A stretch of 64,000 nucleotides of DNA from NCBI GenBank assembly GCA_013180625.2, contig SNVD02012237.1, forward strand, positions 186,001 to 250,000. The letters run 5' to 3'. Position 1 is the first letter of the stretch. The number at the start of each line of letters is the position of its first letter. The translations under genes were made by a program, and so were the position numbers. Source of the DNA: Boswellia sacra (Eukaryota; Streptophyta; Magnoliopsida; Sapindales; Burseraceae). This document shows positions 47,464 through 58,874 of the stretch, piece after piece. The notes beneath the pieces are model-generated. The model was not told where the DNA came from. It did no database searches and saw nothing but the letters and a program-made list of their open reading frames with translations.

Positions 47464-48190
47464 ATTGGTATCAGAGTCTAATATCGATTCTAGAAAACCA
47501 TCCCAAATCGTCATAAATCTTAAAACACGAAAACAAAACCTTCATTCTGAAATTACTATTCACACCGACTTACTATTTATGCATATTGTTCATCATCGGA
47601 ATTATTGTTTACTACCGGAGTTATTGTTCACCAGTCACCTATCTACCACTTCGACACCTTCTGGTGACCATCCAACTAACTTGAAGGCACATAAGATGAT
47701 TTGACCATTTTACTCTTTTGATTGTTTTAATTGTTGATTTTTATGGGTGTTTGGGTAATTTTGCATCAATTTAGCCTAATTTTATCCTATCATGATGACT
47801 AGAAACAAAAAAAACCAAAATCGTCTTTAAATTGAAGACCTTGGAACATTTGAACCCTTAGTCCACCAACCTGAAACATTACAATAAAAACTTCCAATAA
47901 TTCAAACCTCATAAAAATAAGATAAACACTAAGATAGATGCTTACGAAAATATGATGAATCTTAGGATGGGTGCTTTAGAAATCGATAACCTACAAATGA
48001 AAAAAGCTTTTAATAATATCTAATCTTAATTAGCACAACTTCTCCCAAAACAACACCCTATAGTCCAATCATTTACCAAACATAGGGATCAAGGGATTCT
48101 AGGTGCAACTCCCAAGAATAAAGGCCATGGGAAAACTCTTAAGGGTGAAAATAGTGTCCCTAAGTCAAAAGTTGATCATGAAAAACCTTA

Positions 48191-48932
48191 GGGCGCGTTT
48201 GGGAAAGGGCTTAACATGGGATTGGACTAAACTTAGTCCAATCCCATGTTTGGTGTAGAAGTGGGACTGGACTGATAATCCAAGTCAGTCCCACCTCTCT
48301 TCCCACCAAAGCCAAATTGGTGGGACTATTAGTCCCACCTTATAGTGTGGGACTTATAGTCCCAAATTGGGACAATTTTTTTAAAATTTTAATTAAAATT
48401 AAAACTAAATAAAATAATAAATATAATACAACAATAATTTTTAATTATATTTAAATATTTAATAAAATCAATTTTGATTGTTTACTAAAAAATAATAAAA
48501 TAATAGTATGATATTAATATAAAATAACTATTAAATTTAATAATATAAAAATAAATATCATCTAATAATATTTAAATACTAATTATTAATAAATTATTAT
48601 ATTTATATAAAAATTAATTTTAATATAAAATATATTTTTATTATTATTTATATAGAAATATCAACAAATATTTAATATTTAGTTTTTATTCAAGTTCAAT
48701 TTAAAAAAAAATTAAGTTAGTTTATTTTTTAAAATTATTTTCTTTAAAATTATTATCTATGTTAATAGTTCAGTCCTATATTACACCAAACATTAGACAA
48801 TATTATTTAGTCCAATCCCATATGATACCAAACATAAGACAGTATTACATAGTCTAATCCAGTCCAATCCCAATCCCAATCCTAATCTCAGTACAGTCTA
48901 GTCCAATCCAATCCCACCTCCCAAACGTGCCC
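48191..48932. mobile_element. PIF/Harbinger (Tourist-like) MITE nested in the gypsy-like element
   Basis: Termini GGGCGCGTTTGGGA and, reverse complemented, GGGCACGTTTGGGA are inverted repeats with one mismatch. TTA flanks both ends (48,188-48,190 and 48,933-48,935), the 3-bp duplication typical of PIF/Harbinger. Subterminal GGGATTGGACTA-like motifs recur on both sides. The interior is very AT-rich and non-coding. Confidence 0.9.
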
Positions 48933-49020
48933 TTAGAGTAGTGAGGAGGGTAGTCGTAAACATGCCAAGCATGGTGATAAAACATTAAAAGATAAGTATC
49001 AGAATATCACTAAGAATGTT

Positions 49021-50165
49021 AAATAAGATATCCCTGAATTTGGTGGAAGGATGGATCCTAATGTATTTTTAGATTGGGTAACTGTTATAGAGGAATATTT
49101 GGGGTGGTTTAACATATTATATGAGTTACGAATTTATCTTGCTAAACTTATGTTAGTTGGACTTGCAAAACAACATCGGCACATTGTAGAGCTAGAGGTA
49201 ATGTCACATCTCGACCCACATGTGGTACTTTGCACTGTGTATGACACTTTGCGGTCCCCAGAAACCCTCAAGAGGTGGCCCCCATGCGTGCACGCGAAGC
49301 GCAATACCTCAACCTATTGTCAGATATTGTTCGCTTTGGATACACAGTTCATCATATTTTTGCTTTCAAGCTTTGCAACCCAAAAGGCCTCTAACAGCTT
49401 AAGGAGCTCATGGTGTATATAAGCTCTTCAAATATCTTATTTCCAAGCAATGTGGGATGTTACATTCACCCCCCTTTAGGAATCAAGCCCACATTTCTGG
49501 TTGAGATAGGCTCTGATACCATTTGTCACATCTTGACCTACATGTGGCACTTTGCAGTCTAGGTATATCCATAAGCTTCACTTTGATATCCAACGGCTAG
49601 TTAATTTGCATGCCTCAAAAACTTTAGATGAAGCCTACAACAAAGCCACAAATGTAGAATACTTTCTTCAATAACCTAATACTAGGCAAACCCCTACACA
49701 AACACTTCCATCAAGATCCTTTAAGAACTCAAACACTTTTTCCCAAGCCAATATGGCCAAACGAACACAAAAAGGGAAGTCATTTGTCAATTCTAATTCT
49801 TCTCTTAGTAATTTTCAAATTGTGTATCACCATTGCCATATCAAAGGTTATATTGCTTCTTATTGTCCTCATCGTACTTTAATGCTAGAGGAAATACATG
49901 AACCACCTATAGGAAGGGAATGGTTTGTAAGTTATTGATTGATAGCGGAAGTGCTATGAATGTGGTTTCCAAATCCATAATTTCTAGGCTGCAACTTACA
50001 ACTGAACCTCACCTACATCCTTTTAAGATAGGTTGGATTGATAAAACTTCTTTGAATGTCAATGAAAGGTGCTTAGTTCCTCAAATATGTGGGTCTCAAC
50101 ATGCCAAGGTATATTGTGATCTTGTTCCTATGGATGTAGCTCATATTCATCTGGGACGACCTTGA
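49021..50165 (+). pseudogene. Gypsy-like gag and protease remnants
   Basis: A gag start-of-core motif reads GGRMDPNVFLDWVTVIEEYL at 49,042 onward. A later CCHC-like knuckle (HCHIKGYIASYCPH, about 49,830) and a retropepsin-like motif LIDSGSAMNVVSKSI (49,927 on) follow. Frame changes and stops separate these parts, and 49,200-49,560 is rearranged and carries a duplicated CTCGACCCACATGTGG-like phrase. No polymerase follows. Confidence 0.65.
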
Positions 50166-50595
50166 CTTTATGACATGAATGTTAGTAGTCGTGGAAGAGA
50201 CAACACCTATGTACAACCATCACTTTAAAGCTTGCTAAGCCTATTACTCAAATGTCAAGCAACCATCACTCTTCAACTTTGCTTCTTTAACCTATAACCA
50301 TTCCTAGGCTTAAATTGCAAGCTTATTTACTTCATGTGCCTATGAAATTGACTTTTAGTTTAATGGTTAAAGAGGAAGATTTGTGTGCTTATCGAGGCCA
50401 TTTCAAGCCTCTAATGTTTTGATGTCTCATGCTTACAAGGCCTATGGTCTTGTCCAATTTCTTGAAGGCTTTTGGCTATGTTTGTGATATACTTGGACAT
50501 TTCATTGTTCGTTTGGCAGTCCACCTAATGCACTTTGATGGAGTTCTTTTCTAGCCAACTCATCAAGAGTCGAGTTTTTTCAAGAGAGAGAGATT

Positions 50596-51079
50596 TGATG
50601 TAGGACCCATTAGACTATAATTAGGAATAAAGTTAATAATTTCAATTTGATTTTAGAAATTTTAATAAAGTATGGATTTTAACTTCCTAATTTATAAGAT
50701 CTCCTAATTGGGTTGCTTTCCTAATTAATAGTTTCCTATATTTCTTAGTATTTATTTTTGATAATTTCTAGTTAAATTAAGATTGAGATTCTATTTCCTA
50801 GGGAGATTTTATTTTCTAGTTAAACTCAGATTAGGATACTATTTTCTAATAGGATTTTATTTCCTAGTAGAACTATAGTTTAAGGTACTATAAATAGGAG
50901 TCTTTAGTTATGTTATTTTCAAACTTACTTATTATTAATGTTTAATCTTTTAGTAAAAAGATTATTCTCTCTTAAATTTCGCTCCATTTCTTCTCCAAAT
51001 TCCTTCTATTGATTCTCTCCTTTCCTCTTTCTATATCTCCTTCCATTTCTTTTAACTTGAGGAATCTCGTTCCTCATCA
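50596..51079 (+). repeat. 3' LTR of the Ty3/gypsy-like element
   Basis: Begins TGATGTAGGACCC and ends CTCATCA. It is preceded by a purine tract (AAGAGAGAGAGATT) that fits a polypurine primer and followed by the GATAT duplication. Confidence 0.88.
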
Positions 51080-51780
51080 GATATTATTTGGATATCTAAA
51101 TGCAAAAAGTGGCGCTATTCTGCTAATTAGAAACATAAAACTGGGTTTAGTTATATAGGCATGAGCAATGAGAACTGAAGTATGTGATTTTGTATGCAAA
51201 AACATCAAATCAATTATCTAGGAATAAATGTCATATATCTTGGCCATATCTGAATATATATGTTTGGCAATTAACTTGTCGTAGAAGAGCACATCCTCTT
51301 TGTCCTGTGGCTTGGGGACACAGCAGTTGCCATCACTTATTTAACAGTCTTAAATCTCTTCAACTTCAAGGGCCATCAGAATTGATACTATCCAAAAGAA
51401 ACTACCAAGAAGTGTTCAAAAAAAGATTTTAATGGCAATTGTAACGGTATCAAATTATCACAATGTTAAACAAGACCAAGCAAAGCAAGTACAAATACTA
51501 ATGTCAAAAGAGGCAGAAAAAAGCAAGACAAACAAAACAACATTATAAGTCAAGTGGTTACTTCCTTTCTTCATACCAATCTCCTGAAATCTAAATCCAG
51601 TTGCATGTAGGAATAGATTTTTCCTTTCTTTCTTTTTGATCTTCACTTAAATTATGGGCTTCTTCATGTTAGATACATTGTCAGAAGGGACACAAATTAG
51701 TAGTTTTTTCTATAGCTTAGTTCTTCAACTCGATTTTAAGATACTACTTGCCTCTTATTATGGTTATGCATTGTCTAGAT
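51080..51780. other. Spacer between two LTR elements
   Basis: No gene recognised. It ends in TAGAT, the target duplication of the SIRE-like element. Confidence 0.5.
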
Positions 51781-51989
51781 TGTTAGCCCTAAGGCTACAT
51801 GATAATTTTGATGATAACAATACACATTGATTAATTGTGATTTACTAACATGTTTATTTATGTGCAAGAGTAATATCATTGAAATAATTGTCAAATCAAG
51901 AAAAGGCTTATTAAAATGAAGTGTTGAAACTAAGGAGAAGACTACATGTTAAAGGCACCAAAGTTTAAGTACAAGGTTTGATTCAAGGA

Positions 51990-52745
51990 ATGTGACACAT
52001 GAGCAATGTTTAATCAATTGGTCATATATTTCTCTACAAATGCCCAAATTACATGATTCTTGAGCCTTTGGAAAGCTTACTCAATTTATAACATTTGATA
52101 TGTTTTAAAGAAATTCAAATTTTAAGTGTAAGATTGTCCAAATCATCATGCAAGTTGAAAGACAAATGGAAGCAGCTGACATGAGCACCGAATACTCTTT
52201 TGGACATATCTTGAGCTAGAAAAATCAAAATGACTTGATTCTTGTGGCATTAGAAAGATGACTTAATGGGGCACATTTCATATTTTTTGAAGAAATTCAA
52301 ATTTCAAATGGAAGGCTGACATAATTGACATGCAATTCGGTGGACTGACACAGAGAAGAAAAATCAACTCACATGAGCACCGAATGGTGTTTTGGCCATA
52401 TCTTAAGATAGAGATATCAAAATTCTTTGAATCTTAATGTTTTGGAAAGCTTATTCAAATATGAAGATCTTTTATGTTTTGAAGAAATTCAAATTTCAAA
52501 CGGAAGGCTGACAGAATTATCATTCAAGTCGGTGGACTGACACATGGAGGAAAAATCAAGTCACATGAGCACCGAATGGTGTTTTGGCCATATCTTAAGC
52601 TACAGATATCCAAATGACTCGATTCTTGATGCGTTGGAAAGCTTATTCAAATGTGCAGATCTTTTATGTTTTATAGATTTTCAAATTTCAAACGGAACAT
52701 TGACAAAAATGGCAGACAAGATTACGGTTTTTATGGTGGGCAGAA
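51990..52745 (+). repeat. About 190-bp tandem array in the 5' LTR
   Basis: Four units; those starting at about 52,180, 52,371 and 52,562 open with ACATGAGCACCGAAT, and a more degenerate one precedes them. Each carries TTTGG(A/C)CATATCTT and AAATTCAAATTTCAAA. The array lies directly upstream of the TATA box, in the promoter region of the LTR. Confidence 0.8.
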
Positions 52746-53009
52746 AATTTGGAGATGGTGTCTTCACTTGATTAAGTTCATCTCATTTGCCTATAAAAGG
52801 AGCCATTCTCCCATGCATTCAAGAAGTGCAAGAGAAGTATTTTATCAAGAAAAAAGCAAGAGAAATATCAAGTCTAGAGAGCTTTTATATTATTTATCTA
52901 CTCTTTCAAAAGAGTTATACTTTTGTTGTAAAAATTATCTTTGTTCTTGTATTGTGGTGAGAGTGAGATATTATTGTAAAGGATAATAGTTATCCTTGAG
53001 AGAACTCTT

Positions 53010-53264
53010 GTTGTGTGTTATCAAGAGTTGAAGGAAGTTGCCTTGGTGAGGTTGTTCATCAAGAAGAACTCTTGGTGTGGTGTTATCAAGGGTTGAAGGA
53101 AGTTGCCTTGGTGAGGTTGTTCATCAAGAAGAACTCTTGGTGTGGTGTTATCAAGGGTTGAAGAAAGTGCCTTGGTGAGGTTGTTCATCAAGAAGAACTC
53201 TTGGTGTGGTGTTATCAAGAGTTGGAAGAAAAAGTCTTGGTGAGGTTGTTCATCAAGCAAGTTG
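53010..53264 (+). repeat. About 64-bp tandem array in the 5' LTR
   Basis: Four units containing CCTTGGTGAGGTTGTTCATC and GAAGAACTCTTGGTG, located downstream of the TATA box and so transcribed. The matching array in the right LTR is 58,169-58,424. Confidence 0.9.
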
Positions 53265-53573
53265 TAAAGATTTCTACAACTTAGTGGAAAGCTTAGCTCG
53301 TGGAGCTAGGAGCCCGTGGACGTAGGCAAGGTTTGCCGAACCACGTAAATTGAGTTTGCACTCTCTCTATCCCTATGCTCTTTACATTTACTTGCACTTG
53401 TGATTGTTCTTTATTGCTATTCTATTGATTGCATTCTATTTTCATCTTCTTCACCTTTATTCTCAAAGAAAGGGTTAAATAATTTTGATCTTTCAAGAAA
53501 AGTTTTAATTCCGTATTGACAAATAAAAACCCAATTCACCCCCCCTTCTTGGGTTGCCATACCTGGGTCAACA

Positions 53574-53590
53574 AGTGGTATCAGAGCAAG
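53574..53590 (+). other. Primer-binding site (tRNA-iMet type)
   Basis: TGGTATCAGAGC follows the 5' LTR after two bases and is complementary to the initiator methionine tRNA 3' end. Confidence 0.9.
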
Positions 53591-53627
53591 GTTGCTCATT
53601 TTTTAAATCTTAATCGATTTTTGAGCT

Positions 53628-55031
53628 ATGGCAACTTTTAATTCAACTTCATATGTTGAGGGACTTTCTATCTCTAGACCTCCATTTTTTAATGGAAGTG
53701 ATTACTCTTATTGGAAAACTAGAATGAGTATTTTCTTGAAATCTTTTGATTATGATTTGTGGTCTATTGTTTTGGAAGGACCTTTTGTTCCTACCAAAAT
53801 TAAAATGGGGAAGCATGCTTAAAGAACCTAAAGAGTTTAGTGAAGATGATAAAAAGAAATTGAGTTTGAATGCTAAAGCTATGAATGTGTTATATTGTGC
53901 TCTAGATAGAAATGAGTTTAATAGAATATCTACTTGTTCTACGGCACAAGAAATATGGCACACACTTGAAGTAACTCATGAAGGAACTAGTCAAGTTAAA
54001 GAATCTAAAATTAGTATGCTAGTTCATAGTTATGAGCTTTTTAAGATGAAATCGGATGAATCAATTTCTGAAATGTTTACTAGATTTACGGATATTATTA
54101 ATAGTTTGAAATCTCTTGGTAAATCTTATTCTAATGTTGAAATGGTGAGAAAGATTCTTAGGTGTCTACCAAAATCTTGGGAGCCAAAGGTGACGGCAAT
54201 TCAAGAAGCAAAGGACCTCACCAAACTACCATTAGAAGAACTTATGGGTTCTCTCATTACTCATGAAATCATCTTGAAGGAGAATGAAGAAGAAGATTGC
54301 GATGTGGCAAACATGTGCTTCATGGCTTTAAGAGAAAATGAGATAAGTATTCTAAACCATGATCCTAAGCTTTCATATGATGAATTACTTGAAGCATTCC
54401 AAAATTTACATGTGCAAGTTGATAAACAAAATTCAAAAATCAATGCTTTCAAAAAGAAGTCAAAAATCATGTTATCTCAATTAGAAGAGTTGGTGGAAAT
54501 AAATGAAGCTTTAGAAAATGAAAATGAAATTTTAAAGCAAAAAGATTTTGAAAGTTTGGAAAGTCAAATACATTTTTAAAAACTGAAAATGAGATTTTAA
54601 AACAAAAGGATTTTGATAAATTAGAGAAAGAAAATGTTATTTTGAAAAAGGAAAATAATGACTTAAGAAATATTGTTGATAGTTTTACAAAAAGCACAAA
54701 AAATTTGAATTCTATGTTACAAAACCAAAGGTGTGTTTTTGATAAAAGAGGTTTAGGATATAAAACTCATAAAAATCAAAAGTATTTTAAAAATTATTTT
54801 GCTCATGCATCTTCTAGGAATAATCCTAATCATTCATGTACTTATTGTGGAAGAAAAGGACACAATGTGCATTCTTGCTCCATTAAAAGAAATCCTAATT
54901 TGAAACAAATATGGGTTCCAAAAAGTATCATAACTAACCCCCAAGGACCCAAGAACTTTTGGGTACCAAAAAGTTACTCCTTGAATGTTGATTGTAGAGA
55001 CAAAGGAGTGGCAAACACAAGTGGTACTTAG
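53628..55031 (+). pseudogene. SIRE-like copia gag, broken
   Basis: Starts ATG 53,628 (MATFNSTSYVEG), with the conserved FNGSDYSYWKTRMSIFL. A small frame change near 53,815 moves it into a second frame that runs on to 54,579 (KEPKEFSEDDKKKLS, CSTAQEIWHTLEVTHEG). Another break follows a coiled-coil-like Lys/Glu/Asn-rich part. The last segment (54,642-55,031) carries a CCHC knuckle CTYCGRKGHNVHSC. It is frameshifted at least twice, so no full nucleocapsid is expected. Confidence 0.85.
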
Positions 55032-56596
55032 ATAGTGGATGCTCAAGGCATATGACCGGAGATGCCTCCAAGTTCTCAAGATTAATCATGAAGAAAGGAG
55101 GATATGTGACCTTCGGTGATAATGCCAAAGGAAGGGTAATCGGACATGGTGATATTGGTAACCCTTCTTCACCTATTATTAAAGATGTTTTGCTTGTTCA
55201 TGGTTTGAAACATGATTTGATTAGCATTAGTCAATTGTGTGATAAGGGATATTTTGTTACTTTTGAGCCTAATAGATGTGTGATTAAGGATGTTAGTAAC
55301 AATAAGACATTATTTGTTGGTAATAGATGTGGTAATATTTATACAATTGATATTGATGTTAATGATCATGTAGAAAATTGTTTCATTGTTAATCATGATG
55401 CTTGGTTATGGCATAGAAGATTAGGTCATGCTAGCATGGACACAATTTCAAAAATTTCTAAAAATGATTTAGTTGATGGTCTTCCAAAAATAAAATTTGA
55501 AAAGGATAAGATTTGTGATGCTTGTCAATTTGGAAAACAAGTGAGAACTTCTTTTAAACAAAAGAAATTTATTTCAACAAATAAACCTCTACAATTACTT
55601 CATTTGGATTTATTTGGACCATCAAGAACTCAAAGCCTTGGTGGAAAGTATTATGTTTTTGTTATTGTGGATGATTATTCAAGATTCACTTGGGTGTTAT
55701 TCTTGAAAACTAAAAATGAGGCCATACAAGCTTTTTCAAAATTTGCAAAAAGAGTCCAAAATCAAAAAGGATATTCTATTGTGTCCATTAGGAGTGATCA
55801 TGGTGGTGAAGTAGACAATGTTGCATTTGAAAATCTTTGTGATGAAAATGGTTTTGAGCATAATTTTTCCTCACCTAGAACTCCACAACAAAATGGTGTT
55901 GTTGAAAGGAAAAATAGGACTATCCAAGAAATGGCTAGGACCATGTTACTTGAAAATAATTTGCCAAAATATTTTTGGGCCGAAGCCGTTAATACCGCAT
56001 GCTTTATAATCAATAGAGTCCATATTAGAGCTTTAATGAAGAAAACTCCTTATGAACTTTGGAAAGGAAGAAAACCCAACATTGGATTTTTTAAAGTTTT
56101 TGGATGTAAATGTTTTATTTTAAACACCAAGGATAACCTTGGAAAATTTGATGCAAAAGCCGATGTTGGAATTTTTGTTGGCTACTCCAACCATAGTAAA
56201 GCATATAGAGTTTTTAACAAAAAGACTCTTACTATTGAAGAATCTATGCATGTTGAATTTGATGAAACTAATGTTATTTCTTCAAAGAATTTAGATGATG
56301 ATATTGTTGAGGTAGAAAGGCAAATCAAGGAATCAAGGCTTGATGAAAAGAGCCAAGATGAATTACAACTTCAACAAGAAAAGCTTGAGGAAGTAAATGA
56401 TTCTTCCCAAGAATTACCAAAGGAATGGAGGTATGCAAAAGCTCACCCTAAAGATCTCATTATTGGTGAACCATCACAAGGTATGAGAACTAGATCTTCT
56501 TTTAGGAACTTTTGTAATTATTTTGCATTTGTCTCTCAATTTGAACCAAAATCTTTCAAGGATTTTGGCTATGCAAGAAGAATTAAACCAATTTGA
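55020..56596 (+). pseudogene. SIRE-like copia protease and integrase, truncated
   Basis: The protease motif KWYLDSGCSRHMTGD is at 55,021 on, out of frame with gag. A long open stretch (55,052-56,596) then holds the pre-integrase LWHRRLGHASMDTI and CDACQFGKQ zinc-binding part. The integrase core has Asp in LHLDLFGPS, Asp in IRSDHGGE and Glu in TPQQNGVVERKNRT, with the C-terminal GCKCFILNTKD region. The catalytic triad is intact. The frame then shifts at KSFKDFGYARRI, where reverse transcriptase should begin, and ends. Confidence 0.9.
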
Positions 56597-56948
56597 GAGA
56601 AATCAAGTTTGGGAATTAGTCCCTAGACCCAAATATGACCAAACCCCTTAGTCAAGATAGATTTTGTATAATTAGAAGAGAATTAGGCATGTTAGATATG
56701 TCTTAATTTTGCTTTTATATGATAATCTTTGAATGATAGCATATGTTAAGGGGGAGAATATATTTAGGGGGAAGTAGTTAATTTGATTACATCTTTTTGA
56801 TGATAACAAAAGGGGGAGAAATAGTTGGATTGCTTATATTCATAACAAGTGCCATTTTTTTTGTTTATTCTTGATTTTATTTTCATTCTTTATTTTAGAT
56901 ATTATTTGAAAGCAATCAATGGTTTGTCATCATCAAAAAGGGGGAGAT
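56597..56948 (+). other. Deleted RT/RNase H region and polypurine tract
   Basis: A few RT start codons remain in another frame (QFERNQVWELVPRPKYDQ, about 56,591-56,645) and then stop. The remaining 300 bp are non-coding with GGGGGAGAA-like purine runs (56,750, 56,813, 56,940), the last acting as the polypurine tract. Confidence 0.75.
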
Positions 56949-58731
56949 TGTTAGCCCTAAGGCTACATGATAATTTTGATGATAACAATACACATTGATT
57001 AATTGTGATTTACTAACATGTTTATTTATGTGCAAGAGCAATATCATTGAAATAATTGTTAAAATCAAGAAGAGGCTTATTAAAATGAAGTGTTGAAGCT
57101 AAGGAGAAGACTACATGTTAAAGGCACCAAAGTTTAAGAACAAGGTTTGACTCAAGGAATGTGACACATGAGCAATGTTCAATCAATTGGTCATATATAT
57201 CTCTACAAATATCCAAATGACATGATTCTTGAGCCTTTGGAAAGCTTACTCAATTTATAACATTTCATATGTTTAAATTTTAAGTGTAAGGTTGTCCAAA
57301 TCATCATGCAAGTTGAAAGACAAATGGAAGCAGCTGACATGAGCACCGAATACTCTTTTGGACATATCTTAAGCTAGAAAAATCAAAATGACTTGATTCT
57401 TATGGCATTAGAAAGATGACTTAATGGGTCACATTTCATATTTTTTGAAGAAATTCAAATTTCAAATGGAAGGCTGACATAATTGACATGCAATTCGGTG
57501 GACTGACACAGAGAAGAAAAATCAACTCACATGAGCACCGAATGGTGTTTTGGCCATATCTTAAGATAGAGATATCAAAATTCTTTGAATCTTAATGTTT
57601 TGGAAAGCTTATTCAATTATGAAGATCTTTTATGTTTTGAAGAAATTCAAATTTCAAACGGAAGGCTGACAGAATTATCATTCAAGTCAGTGGATTGACA
57701 CATGGAGGAAAAATCAAGTCACATGAGCACCGAATGGTGTTTTGGCCATATCTTGAGCTACAGATATCCAAATGACTTGGTTCTTGATGCGTTGGAAAGC
57801 TTATTCAAATGTGCAGATCTTTTATGTTTTACAGATTTTCAAATTTCAAACGGAACATTGACAAAAATGGCAGACAAGATTACGGTTTTTATGGTGGGCA
57901 GAAAATTTGGAGATGGTGTCTTCACTTGATTAAGTTCATCTCATTTGCCTATAAAAGGAGCCATTCTCCCATGCATTCAACAAGTGCAAGAGAAGCATTT
58001 TATCAAGCAAAAAGCAAGAGAAATATCAAGTCTAGAGAGCTTTTATATTATTTATCTACTCTTTGAAGAGAGTTATACTTTTGTTGTAAAAATTATCTTT
58101 GTTCTTGTATTGTGGTGAGAGTGAGATATTATTGTAAAGGATAATAGTTATCCTTGAGAGAACTCTTGTTGTGTGTTATCAAGAGTTGAAGGAAGTTGCC
58201 TTGGTGAGGTTGTTCATCAAGAAGAACTCTTGGTGTGGTGTTATCAAGAGTTGAAGGAAGTTGCCTTGGTGAGGTTGTTCATCAAGAAGAACTCTTGGTG
58301 TGGTGTTATCAAGGGTTGAAGGAAAGTTGCCTTGGTGAGGTTGTTCATCAAGAAGAACTCTTGGTGTGGTGTTATCAAGAGTTGGAAGATAAAGTCTTGG
58401 TGAGGTTGTTCATCAAGCAAGTTGTAAAGATTTCTACAACTTAGTTGAAAGCTTAGCTCGTGGAGCTAGGAGCCCGTGGACGTAGGCAAGGTTTGCCGAA
58501 CCACGTAAATTGAGTTTGCACTCTCTCTATCCCTATGCTCTTTACATTTACTTGCACTTGTGATTGTTCTTTATTGCTATTCTATTGATTGCATTCTATT
58601 TTCATCTTCTTCTTTATTCTCAAAGAAAGGGTTAAATAATTTTGATCTTTCAAGAAAAGTTTTCTAATTCCGTATTGATAAATAAAAACCCAATTCACCC
58701 CCCCTCTTGGGTTGCCATACCTGGGTCAACA
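56949..58731 (+). repeat. 3' LTR of the SIRE-like copia element
   Basis: 1,783 bp, TGTTAGCCC...GGGTCAACA. A TATAAAA box is at 57,950-57,956, with the same two arrays (units opening near 57,339, 57,529 and 57,720, and the 64-bp array at 58,169-58,424). A small deletion relative to the left LTR lies near 57,270. Confidence 0.92.
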
Positions 58732-58874
58732 TAGATGACAATTTACCAATTAGAATTTATCACGATTCTTCTCTCAATAAACTATAATTTAGCATGGCTT
58801 GGGAGCTCTCATGATTTAGATACTTTCTAAAATGGAACTAAAATTCCAAAGGTACAACAAGTTAAGACCACTAT
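58732..58874. other. Right flank of the SIRE-like element, dispersed repeat fragment
   Basis: Starts with the TAGAT duplication. 58,778-58,862 resembles 30,808-30,893. Confidence 0.5.

Larger units (their letters stand above)
46978..51079 (+). mobile_element. Non-autonomous Ty3/gypsy-like LTR retrotransposon
   Basis: LTRs of 486 and 484 bp flank a short interior, and an exact 5-bp duplication GATAT (46,973-46,977 and 51,080-51,084) confirms the boundaries. The right LTR has the canonical TGATG...CATCA ends. A primer-binding site TTGGTATCAGAGTC follows the left LTR at about 47,465. The interior has gag, zinc-knuckle and protease remnants only; reverse transcriptase and integrase are missing. 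A 742-bp Harbinger MITE is nested within it. Confidence 0.88.
51781..53573 (+). repeat. 5' LTR of the SIRE-like copia element
   Basis: A 1,793-bp LTR with TGTTAGCCC...GGGTCAACA ends. TATAAAA lies at 52,792-52,798. It contains two internal tandem arrays, listed separately. By spot comparison it is about 97% identical to the right LTR over the first 150 bp. Confidence 0.92.
51781..58731 (+). mobile_element. SIRE/Maximus-like Ty1/copia element, young but lacking reverse transcriptase
   Basis: Two long LTRs (51781-53573 and 56949-58731) are flanked by an exact TAGAT duplication (51,776-51,780 and 58,732-58,736). The primer-binding site TGGTATCAGAGC follows the left LTR and a polypurine tract AAAAAGGGGGAGAT precedes the right one. 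The interior of about 3.4 kb keeps gag, zinc knuckle, protease and integrase. Coding stops at the very start of reverse transcriptase (near 56,640), and RT and RNase H are deleted. It could move only if helped in trans. SIRE lineage is inferred from LTR length and pol motifs. Confidence 0.92.

Noticed and set aside
53021..53260. - strand repetitive open frame over the 64-bp array
   Set aside because: The repeated peptide is a by-product of the LTR tandem repeat.
51990..53264. CRISPR-like repeat array
   Set aside because: Repeats are direct and adjacent without unique spacers, lie in an LTR, and the genome is plant.
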